NCBI RefSeq assembly: GCF_019059575.1 | Contig: NW_024881861.1 | Location: 1 to 64,000 of the forward strand | Length of the DNA: 64,000 nt | Reading direction: 5' to 3' | Source: Amphibalanus amphitrite | Taxonomy: Eukaryota > Arthropoda > Thecostraca > Balanomorpha > Balanidae | The notes under the pieces: model-generated | Databases searched by the model: none | What the model was told of the DNA's origin: nothing | What the model saw: the letters and a program-made list of their open reading frames with translations, nothing else | Program-made: the position numbers and the translations under genes | In this document: one piece after another, positions 30,101 to 42,100 of the stretch | Position numbering within the stretch: the first letter of the stretch is position 1 | Layout: the number at the start of each line of letters is the position of its first letter

Positions 30101-33100
30101 GTTGGAGTTGCTGCTGCTGCTGCTGCTGCTGCTGCATGTGGTACACAGACTGCTGGTATTGCGGTGGAACTGACGTTGGCGGCACCCGCTGCTGCTGGAC
30201 GTTCTGGTGGAACTGTTGTCCACCACCCGATAACAGTTCAACATTGACAACTTGCTGCTGCTGCTGCTGTGCCTGCTGGGGCAGCTGCTGATTCTGCTGC
30301 GGCAGCTGCTGGTTCGGCTGGCCCTCAGTCGGCGCAGTGAGCAGATCGCTCAGCACGGACCTTTGCGGCATGGGACCCAGCTGTTGACCCACCAGCTGGA
30401 CCAGCTCCTGCTCCTGCAGGTTCAGTGAGAACGGCGCCGCCTCCTCAGGCACGCCGGCCGGCGGAGGCGCGCCCTGCTGTGCAGCGCTGGGGGCCGGCGC
30501 GGGGACCCTGACGGCGGCCATATAGCCGGGCGGCAGCGGCCTGCCCGCGCCAGCCGCTGACGACGGAACAGGAACACGCAACAGCGGCGGCGGCGGCTGC
30601 TGCTGCTGCTGCTGAGGGTAGGACGGCGCCTGCCTCTGCTGCTGAGGAGGCCGCTGCTGCTGCTGCGGCTGTTGATATTGTTGTTGCTGCTGCTGTGGCG
30701 GCTGCTGTTGCCGTTGCTGTTGCTGCTGTTGATACTGTTGCTGCTGAGGCACGCGCTGCTGCTGCTGCTGTGGTGGCGGCTGTTGCCGTTGCTGCTGATA
30801 CTGTTGTTGCTGCTGAGGCATACGCTGCTGCTGCTGCTGCTGCTGTGGCGGCTGCTGTTGCCGTTGCTGCTGATACTGTTGTTGCTGCTGAGGCACACGC
30901 TGTTGCTGCTGCTGCTGCTGCTGTGGCGGCTGCTGTTGCCGTTGCTGCTGCTGCTGTTGCTGAGGAGCGCGTTGCTGCTGCTGCTGCTGTTGCTGTGGAA
31001 AATGGTGCTGCTGGCCGGGAGGAGGCTGACCCGGCTGCTGGACGCCCTGTGAGGGTGCACCCTGCTGCACCATGCTCCTGGTCACCCTATCATGCAGCTC
31101 CTTGATCATGTTGTACAGCTCAGGCCGCATGCTGGGCAGCTGAATCAGCTCCCTGAACATCATCGTCACGTACTTGACGCCGAAGTCTGTTTGGGAGCGC
31201 AGCTGGACGTACATTATCTGGGCGGTGGTCACGAGGAAGGCCTTGACGCAGGCGTCATGCAGGGTGGGCTGTATGCACTTGCCGTCGTCGAACAGTGCCA
31301 GGGAGATCATGTCGCCGATACCTGCCGGAGAGACGGGGAGGGAGGGCTGCGGTCATGATGACTCGAGGAGAGGCGGAGGGATAGAAGATGGGATCAGTTC
31401 GAGGCATGTTGAAAGGAATAAGGGTAGGGAGGGACGGAGTCTTACCAAAACAATCGCAGCTGGGAAAGACTGGATGGATAGCATGATATTTTGTGAGGGA
31501 TCAAAGGAGCAAAACTGGAACGATCCTGGCGGGTAATGTCTTGCGAAAAGTACGGGTATCCCGACTTTACCAGCTAAATGTTGTTAAAGCCCCTAAAGAA
31601 TCGAATGAGGGTCCATCGATTTATCCGGTTGTCTTGATTGTTGGCCTTCGAAAACGACTTACGGGTTTTAAAAGTTCGTGTACCGTCCAACCATGTTAAT
31701 ATCGAGCAATACGGATCAAACAACACATTCATGCAATAACAATTCATTCAACATTCCTTCGATCGGGCACTCACGATCAATGGGCAGGATCCGTCGCAGC
31801 TCCATCTTGGGAAGCCGATTCGCCGGCTGGCAGTTGATGTCCACCATTCCCAGCTTCTTGGCAAGAGCCAGAATGTATCTGAAAAGAAATGAATGCTACT
31901 TTGAAAGGCCTTGACTGGAGCAAGAACAGCTAGAAAATAAACGTGCTAAATATTTGCAGGGCCTAGTGGGATAAGAGCCTAGAAAATAAGGTAATGCAAC
32001 GATTGCTACCGCATTTCTACACAACCGCAGAAGCGCAAAACATACGCTTGATTCCATGTGCGTCATATAATTAAATCGTTGTGGCGTCCCTGCACGAAAA
32101 TCAACGTCACCAACACTTTCAACAAAAGCACCACGTATGTTTGACCTTCCGTGGTGCTTAGTCAGCTATGACCCCCGTACCGCAACCAACAATCCCAGGT
32201 TTTCAGTCATCAATGTCCCAACTCCAAAGCACTTCAAAGTACAGCACCCGGGCCGCAGCCCTTCCGTGCCCAAATCATAACCAACAACAACCTTACACTC
32301 GCGTCCCCGCCTCGCCCGCGTCTGTCCTTACTTGGCGTTACCGATGAGCGTCGCCGGCCGGCCGTTCTCCAGGAGTCTGTGGGCGAAGTTGTCCAGGTGT
32401 GCCAGACGCAGCTCCATCAGGGACACGCTCTCCAGCAGCGTCTGCAGCTCGTGGCCGTACATGTCGTACCGCTCCTGAGCCGCCACCAGCTGCTTGTTGA
32501 AGAAGTCGCGGATGCGCTCCTGATAGCTGAAGGGGAGAGAGAAGGGAACGGTGAAAATTTAGGCGGCTCCTTTGCTCGAGTATTCAGGCAAACGCTACGC
32601 GGAATGGATAGCGTCACCCTGTGGTAGCACTCACATGGTCTACTTTTTTTTTCTAAGCCGCCGCCCATGAATAGACGACCAGGAGTGTCCACCCACTGAC
32701 CCGCGCGACACATAGAACCTTACGTTAACACCACCCCGAAACATAATACATCAAGTCGCGACACTCCCTGCTAGGAGAATGAAGAAAACAAAATCAAAGC
32801 TGGAATAAGCGCGGTAAGGCCCTTGTTAGTATGGTATATGGCTTAAAAGAGAAGCAAAGAAGTCAAGGCTAAATGTAGCTTGACTGGCCACTACACCTTC
32901 CCATTTAAGAATAAGCCAAAGGATCAGTCATTCCATCGGTTAGTTAGGTTAATCGTGCAGCGCATTCACACATTTTTGCGGGGGGGGACAGTATCTGGTC
33001 TGGGTTCGGCAGAGTCAAATGCCCACTGAAAAGAGCCGCCGAGCTAAGCAAGCTTGTTGCTCAGCGAACTCAAATCAGCGGGCAAACGTCAGGGCGTTAT

Positions 33101-36100
33101 TTGAAGTGTTACGTATTGTTACGTAGTTTATAAGCGGTCGAAATATATCATGTTGTTACAAACATGAATTCGAGAATGCGAACACAACACATACATGAGT
33201 GACTCCACGAAAAAGATATAAGGAAAATACACGGTAGCAAGGCATCGCGAAGACAAAATTGCAAGTCTTGTAAGGATGCTTAGTATCCGTCAATCTGTGT
33301 TGCATTACTATAAAGATATCAGATAGGTAATTTCACAGTTCGTAGCGATTTCGGCATCGGAACGCGCATGAAATACATCCCCGTTTGACGTGATACGATA
33401 CAATACGTCAGCATTGAGCGCTGAACGCCGGAACTTTCAGTGCTAACTGTAGCGACAGCAACTCACTCCTGATGATGTCCCTGGATGAGCTCGATGCCTT
33501 GCTGTTTGCTGGAGTCAGCCTCGGCTAAACCTTTCTTCAGGATGTCCATTTTCTGGCTCAGAGACGCCCTTAACTCCCTGTAACAGTAGACACGACCAGA
33601 GTTAGCCGAACGGTCGGTGGGCTAACGACGAAGACGGCCATATTACCGTCGACAACAAAACAAGGGTAGGTTTGTTTGCCGACCAGACAAAAGCCAGTCC
33701 AGAGTCGGCTCTTATTGCATTGTTGAGGGGAGTCGTGATACGAAAAACAACAAACAGGAGAACGACAACCATCAGTATTGGGTACTGTAATAGTTTCAGC
33801 ATATGAAGGCGAGGTTCAGTTCCAGGATATTGTCACCGGTCACCGGGCATTACACCAACCCCCTCCCCCTCCCTCCCCTCACTCGCACGCACACCTGGCA
33901 GGGCGTTATCGGTCGTCCAGCCACAAAAGCGCACACAGACCGAGCAGCAGCTGCGGGGGTGCGTCCGTATCTGGCGGGCGGCAGATGCGAGCCCCCGGCC
34001 CAGTCCCCTCCCCCACCCCCACCCGCCTACAGCTTGTAACAGCGGGGAACCGACTCGCTGACTCCCAGCCACTCCGGCCGTGCATTGGTCCGCTCGAAAT
34101 AATATCCAGCGTACCAATTTTCAGAACTTTCAGGAAATTGGTCCGTGATGTTTGGTAACAAGGTGTTTTACAAAGCATACCAAACGACAAAACTTGGTAA
34201 GGGTCGGAACTTTCAATGCGATGTAAACAGCCTTCAACGGAAAATTTTGCAAACCTCTATATTTTTTGTGAATATTCCGCGAAAAATTTACGCCTTTCGC
34301 CGAAATGTGGAGGATACTTGTGTTTCATTATCCATAAATTATCCAACACCCTGAAAATACAGTATTCTTCCATTCCAGGCCATGTATCCAAGCTGTCACA
34401 ACTGACGTCTTCTTCCGCCGAGTGAAGGCCATTTTATGATCTACCGCATCTTCACTGATATTTTTGGTTTGTTTAACAGCGTCAGGTTGCGAACGAAATA
34501 ATTAAGTTTACTAAACATGCCCTGTCACTAATGTTTTTTTTTTTGCTTGAGATTTATATAAAAGACACCACATTTCACCATCAATTTATAAGCACCTGAC
34601 ATTCAGAACGCTGTTGTTGGTGTCCATCGTCCTTCGCTATTTTGCGCAAGAGTTTCGAAATGCTCATCTGTCATCACAGAAGATATTCGAAACAAAGGTA
34701 AATTAGTGACATAACCGCAACATATATGAGTAATTTCATGGAAGGTGAGAGGGAGTTAGAGGGAAGGACAGAGGGAGGAGTACCTGTATTGGAGTGACCC
34801 AGTTTCCTAGGAGACGCGCCGGAGCGTCCGATACCAAACTGAGATCGAACCCACCACCACGCCTCTCCCGCGGCGCCCAAACTAACACATAACGGCATCA
34901 GCCTCAAGTCCGTAACGGCACCAAACTAATGTCTATAGCGGCACCTAACTAACGTCTATAACGGTACCAAACCAACGTCTATAACGGCATTCAACAAACA
35001 TCTATAACGGCATCAAACTAACGCCTAAAACGGTGCCAAACTAACGTCTATAACGGCACCACTATAACGTCTCCATTATAACGGCATCAAACTTAGGTCT
35101 ATAACGGCACCAAACGAAAGCCTATAACCGCGCCAAACTGATTACGGCATCAGCATAAGTCCGTAACGGCACCCTACTAAGGTGTATACTGTATAACGGC
35201 ACCAAACTATACTATACTATACACTACAGGGTGTCTCAAAAGTTCGTTGACACATTTCCCATGCCCATAAAGCATATAAGAACCGGCCAAAAATCTAAGG
35301 TTTTGGTGTCTGTGCGCACACTAGACAAATATGCATGCTTTGACAACTGATTCGGAAGGTTGGAAATCAAACTATTTGCTGTATCTCCAAAAATATTAGT
35401 CCATACCGATTTTCGTCGCTCCGTCAGCTGCCGGAGGCTGATAAGAGGTTACCAGCTTTCAAGCTCTTGTAGGGGAATCCCCTCCAGTTTCTGCGTCAGA
35501 TTTAGGTTTGACGAGCTCCCCGGCAACATCCGCTTCTCCCTGAAAGCCGACAGCTTGCATCGACACCATCCGTGAGTATTTTGTAGGTCTTCTCTGGCGC
35601 TAACTCCTTCATGAATGACTGGCGCCGACCTCCCAAGCACCATTTTCCTTTTCAAAACAACCCCCTTCCTGAACAAATGGGAAGTGCCAGGGGCGAATTT
35701 CTCGCAGCATATCGTAGAAGAATGTGTCGGCCATCTGTTTCTTAGACACGTTGTGCAAATTTTGCAAATCCCAAACGCTCATCATTTCCCATGACAAGAC
35801 CTTCGCTGAGTTGCGGAGTGTTTTCCTCAGAAGAAGTTCTGCTTAGTAAACTGCCAAAACCTGTCCATCGTGCGGTTTAGTCGGGATTTGTGTCTAAAAG
35901 AAAGCTATTCGCTCCAGATCTGCCTATTGAAACTTCGTAGGTAAAAATTTACATCAATTGACACTTTTGGAGGGTCAGTTGTCTTTGGCATTGACGATTT
36001 TCGTGTCATTTTCCCCCAAAATTTAGCGTTATAGATATTATAAACAATTTCAAATAATACTTTGTCTTTATTTTACGATGACCTGCAATTTTTGAAACTG

Positions 36101-39100
36101 GTTAACCTCTGTCTGTGAGCTTCTTGTCAGTTTTCAATAGTTATTACTTCATTTTCAGCTGCTTTCCGGAGCACGAGTCTGCTGCCGTACGAGGGTCGTT
36201 CAAAACGCTGTTAGTCTCGCATGGTTTTGTCCTTCAAAAATTTTAGCCGCCGTTTTTTTATTAGATGATCATCATGTTGTACTCATCCTCGCCGACAGTT
36301 TGCCATGGGTCATTTCCGACTTAACCATTCCCATTACTTCTGAAATAGTTTCTCAGCCGACCCGATTTTGCGACCTCCATTTTCATGCCTGACCCATGGT
36401 CAGAGATGAACCCTTTTTGTGAGCTCATGAAGGGTCGAATGCGCTTGAAAATAATGAGACTGCTTGAGGAAGGTTGTTACGAATGCCCATGCACAATTTC
36501 GACCGCTAATTAATTGTTGATTTAGAATTATTGACAAAAAAAAACATGGCTGGTACCTGACAACGAACTTTTGAGACACCCTGTATATATGACTATATCG
36601 GCACCAAACTGAAGTTTATAACCACGCCCAACTAACGTCTATAACAGCATCAAACTAAAGTTTATAACGGCATCAAACTAACGTATGTAAGTTGTAAAGG
36701 ACCATGGCCCCAAACTAACGCCTATAATGACCTCAAACTAACGTCTATAACGGCACCAAACAAACGTCTATCACGGCACCAAACCCAACACTACGTCCCC
36801 TCCGGCAGCGAACTAAACAGTGGCCTCGAACAAAGCGTCGGAGCCCGCCAGCTCCGGCTGTGAGCCGGACCCTCGGCTGGAGCCACGGTTTGTGCCGGGA
36901 CGGTGCTCAATAACACGGCTGCAGGCAGTCTCGGGTAACGACTAGCGTTTCATCACTGTCCTCATGAGTTATTACAGCGGGCTTCTATTAGAAAACAACC
37001 CTGTCTTGGGCTGAAACTGCCCAGCCTCTATAGTCTACGGTACAGCCGAGACACTCCAGTTTCGTAGTCAAGTCTCCTTTGTTCCTTCCCTCCCTCCCCT
37101 TCCTCCAACGACTCTCTCTCTTTCTTTCTCACACAAACACCCTCCTCTCTCTCTCCCCTTCATTTCCTGTCTCTCGCTTCCCTTCCCTCCCTCGCAAAAA
37201 CATCCGCCGGGGCTGAGACGGCTGCCGGCTCCTGCTGACCCCCAAACCCCTCCCTCCTCCGCCTCCCCCGTCCGCCCCTGCCCGGTTCGGGACGGCCAAA
37301 ATGGACGGCGGCGTGCCTTAGGCGCTAATGTGGAGCTCAGCCGGCGCTAAAGCGTAACGGCGGCCCGACAAATGACACAGCGATTCGTGCGACGCGGCCA
37401 TGGGAGGGGACGACATTTTTAACATTTATCGCAAGCTGCGTCAAGCTTACAGTAGGTACCCGACCAAAGATCAATCAAACGTGTTCAATGAAAAGTTGAA
37501 CAACATCCGTCCAAGAATATTGTGGGGGGAAAATGAACTTTAAATGGCCTTAAGTCAGGCTTTTCCGCTTCAAAGAAGTGCAACAATTAGAAAGAACACC
37601 TATGACGTCTTCAGTTTTTAAGTAGTCATGACGTAACAAAAAGCATGTAAGCGATTTTATACTGTCTTTTAAGTGAGTGTCTCGTCTTTCTTTTTCATTC
37701 TGATCCCAATATTTGGAAAACAAAACACTCTTTTTAATGCTCTTAAATAACCATAAATCCAAACTGAGTTTATCAAAATGGAAAATACGTTTATTGAAGT
37801 ACGATCTTCCATTCGAACTCTTAGATCAGTAAAAAAATGTAGGAGTTATTCAACATTCGGTGGCATCACGAAACGGTGACCGCCGATGCTCGGATTTCCC
37901 CGGACTGAGTAGGATGGGGAACATGCGAGATGGGGAACATGTGAATTGCGATCCAAGCGAAATGGTCTTGTTCTCGGGTGGGTGAGTACTTGCGCGCGGT
38001 GGACGGGCACATCGCAGCTGGGGGGTAACGGGCCGTGAACATGACACTTCGACGATAAACGATTCAGAGAATTGAAGTGAACATTCGTAGCGTTAACCCG
38101 CGCCCCAGGGGGGCAGGGGGAGGGGTCGAAACGGCCCATTGTCTTCCTGTCGATATCTTTGAAGTATGTATTGCAGATGTCACCAAACTTTCGTGACCCT
38201 TCTGGGCATCAATTTAACACATTGTGACCAAAACTTTCTTGAAGAGGTTACGAGAAGTTGCCAACAAATGACGCCAAAATGACGGCCATTTTCGCCATTT
38301 TCGGCAGAAAAAGGTATTGCGGGAAGAGCCGTCACGCGTGTAGTTTTAAAAGTACATTTAAGTGTCACAAAAAGGTGTAAGATTAACAGGGCTATTAACT
38401 GCTATCCTGGATGTACGTTTATTTTGATCCTAAAATTCACAATAATTCATTGGGCAGGTATAACACCCTACAACACCGATATTTTTTAACAAACAGAATA
38501 CATCTAATAGAACTTTAGTTCTTACATCGCCATACCAAATTTGTGATCAATAGCTCCATTTTTTGCAAACTTTTGGCGAAAAAAAAAACTTTAAAATTGT
38601 TGACGCCAATTTTTTTAACTCAGCTGCTGCCGTTCTAGACCACGTAACGTAAAACTAAGACAAGCATTGGATTTCCCTTGACGAGCTGCATCGAGTAGAT
38701 CCTTTTATAAGCCAAAATGCTTATTAATAAAACCTGACTTTTGAGCCTGACTATGACCTGACCTGACCTTCACCAGAACGAACCTCAACTAGCCCCAATG
38801 GTCACCTTGACCTGACCCACATCACTGAAGTTGAAATGTAAAATTTACCATTAAGCAGGCATCAAACAGCCCATGCGTCACACGACCCTATCACAGCTGG
38901 GTTCATATTGTGACCCTTAGTGACCTGACCTGGTATTAGTGACATGTAGCAAAATAAGCACCAATTAGACAACCAATGCTCTATCGATTATCTTCCATAA
39001 CATGCCTTTTACTCGATTCATAAAACGGTAAAAATGCGACCTTTGCCCTTATCTGTGACGTCATCGGTTGCATCTAGGTTGGTCACTTGGTAGTTCCCCG

Positions 39101-42100
39101 GCGGGGCTATCGAACGCCATTTGGATTTTGAAAATCGATGGTAACTTTGAGATCGTAGGGGGCCATAACAATACAGCGCATAGGGGCTGAACTATGTAGT
39201 CACGGATCGGTGAGGTCACGGGAAAGCCGTGACCTCACCGATCCGTGACCTCAGCGAGACAGAGCAGTACACCACAGTTTCGAAATGTCCGAGACCGAGA
39301 AACCGTTTTCAATCATGGAAGACTGCCTGCATGGTCGACGAGTCGGAGCATTCACGAATGCGTGAAATGTAGCAGCCTCGATCAGAATAGTTCCGAGATG
39401 ATTGAAGAGCGTTCGGCGCAGCAGAGTTCCAGGAAACACGTCTAAAGCATTAACCCTCGCCCGAAAACGGCGATCTGCCACCTTCGCCCATGCAGGGGGG
39501 GGGGGGGTTGGTGCGACCCCCCCCCCCCCCTTGGCGTTTGAAAACGGAGCGTCGTAGAGCTTAGCGGAAAAGACCAACGGATTGCTCTCGCCGAGATCTC
39601 GCGATTGGTGGTATATTTTTTGGTCCTAGGTCAACATTTGACCTACTTTTGACCGGTCAAAGGTCAAATTTTCGGAAAAATAGACTTTTTTCAACTTTCC
39701 GCGGCGATTGCGGCAAAACGGTGGGAGATATCGACTTGAAACCTTCACTATCGTGTTCCTTGATCAATTCTCTATCGTTTGGTATGTATTTCGTTTCCCT
39801 AGCTCTAAAAATGGCGCGTTGGGAGCGCCGGAAGTCGGCAAGGTCACAGTCGGCGGCAGAAATTCGAAAAATCAAAATTTAAATTTTTGAAATCTGATTG
39901 TATTTTTGGATTTGGAAGGTCCATTTGCTCCCTATGGAAGCTAATATTGCTGCATATTCCCATTGAGGTGACAAGAATTAGCAAAATAGTGGTTCGGGCG
40001 CTTTTCAAAAATAGTACCGGACGCTGTTCCTCTTGTGACGTCATAGCTCCGTGACCTGACCTAACCCGGTCAAGTTTCTTATACCATATGATAGCCAATA
40101 CTTGCCCCAACATGCATGGGAAGTTTCATCACGATCCATCAACCGATCACCGTACCACCGGCAGGAAACCTCAGGCGTTGGCACTCAGTTTGTGAAAATC
40201 CGGCCGGAGGCTGTTCCCTTTGTGACGTCATAACTCCGTGACCTGACATGACCCGGTCAAATTTTTTTTATCAAAAGATGCGCAAGGTTTGCCCCATAAG
40301 GTACCCAAAATTTGGCGGCGCTGCGCGCCGCCGTTTTTGCACTATTTCCGAAAAACCTCAGGGGGGGGGGGGTTGCACCAACCCCCCCCTACATGGGCGA
40401 GGGTTAAAAGGACATTCAGCAGGCAGTGGTCGAGTTCTACAGATCGAATCCCTTGAGTGCAGCTGGCAGGTGTTTCTAGGAAGGTAACTATGCGTGTCGG
40501 CTAGTGTTGAGAGCACCGACTCCGGCCGCTGAGTGGCGAGCGCGGACAGTTATGAATAAAGCATGACGCGTCGCCGGCCGGGCGCGGGTTGAGGTGTCCC
40601 CTTGTACTAAGCGGAGCGCGCGGCGGAGAAGCAGTACGACGAGCATTAGTTGTACGGAATTAACTCGCAATTATAGGGGGTCGAACGGATCCCTTCGATT
40701 TTCCGCGAATAACTCGCGCAATAAGCAGCCCATAGCAACGAAAATTTCAGTGCCCTCGAGTTGATCAATTTTACACCTACCCTGAACATTTCATGACCAC
40801 GACCCAAATGACCTGTTGTGACCTATTTCTCGAGACCATGTTTGGCCAGAATCGCGATTCGGCGTATGTTGGCACGCATTAGCCGCGCCTTTGCAGTATT
40901 TTCGTGGTTTCGTGGTTTCAAGCGTTCAAACATGTGATATGATGTTGGTCCCTTGCATAAGGGTGGATGTCAAGGTCACATGAAGGTCAGGTCACTGTAC
41001 TTCGATGACCTCGTTTAACTTTTTCGAGTTTACATGTTTCTATGGTAATTTTTGAAGCTGACTTCGAATTAAGCAACTACTTGAACATCTATGAAGTAGT
41101 TTTTATGCCTTCGTAACATGTTGCGAAGCTGTCAATGGTGGTTGAAACCTCTTATAGATAGCCCGCGCCCAGCTGGGGGGGGGGGGGGCAGAATCTGCCC
41201 CTATCCCGTTTTTCGCCAATAACTTCTAAACGCGTTACGCCAGCGACGTCAAACTTTCAGTACCTTATCATACATCAATTTAACACATTTCCTGAAAATT
41301 TGAGCGAAATCCGTCGGGAAATTTTCTAGAAAATGACGTTTTAATGACGTCATGTTCGCCATTTTCGCCTCAAAAACGGCAAAATTTCAAACGCCGCCAA
41401 AATCTTCATTTCTAAGGAATCAAGACGTAACAAAAAAGGTTATACGTGATTCTACTTTGTCTATCAAATATATGCCAGAAACCTGGTCTATGTGCACCTA
41501 CAAACCAACTTTTAGAAGAATCTGTTCAAAAATGTGGAAGTTATTCAAAATTTCATGACAGCACGACATACAAAATTTTTGAAAAAAAATGATTTTTTTT
41601 GAAAGTTTTAGACCTCGCAGGGAAACAAAAATAGCACCATTCGATTCGCCGTGAAAAACTGCATCAGATAGACACCTTTTTAGGCCTTAACAACCAACTT
41701 CAAAATTTGACCTCACTTGACCTGACCTCGACCTGAAATTCATCTAGAAGTGGTCCATATCACTTATTAAGTGTGCCTATTGAATTCTATGAATAAAATG
41801 ACCCATAAAACATGTGTCGCACATGCCCTTTTCTATATTTTGTTTTTGGTGACCTGACCTGACCTTGACCTTTGAATGATATTACATGCAACGAATATTG
41901 TCCTGGTAGCCTAAGAACACATTTTGGGCGATCAGTCTCAGTCCATTCTTCGGCAACTACGGTGCAAGGCCGATACTGTAGAAACTTGCATTTTGTACCC
42001 TTGACCTGACCTCTGACCTACTTAAGCAAAAAATTGGGCTCTTAAGATCCGCCTTGTTGAGAGCTTTCGATTGCCGTTTTCCCCATCGTTCTACGACCAT

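Noticed and set aside
29633-31105. Long plus-strand open frames of poly-Ala and poly-Leu opposite the TIF1 glutamine exon
   Set aside because: They are complements of CAG/CAA runs; the minus-strand frame has conserved ordered flanks, correct splice sites and phase.
35360-35797. Short frames inside the mariner-like element as transposase exons
   Set aside because: None shows a helix-turn-helix or DDD/DDE signature, and stops are frequent on both strands.
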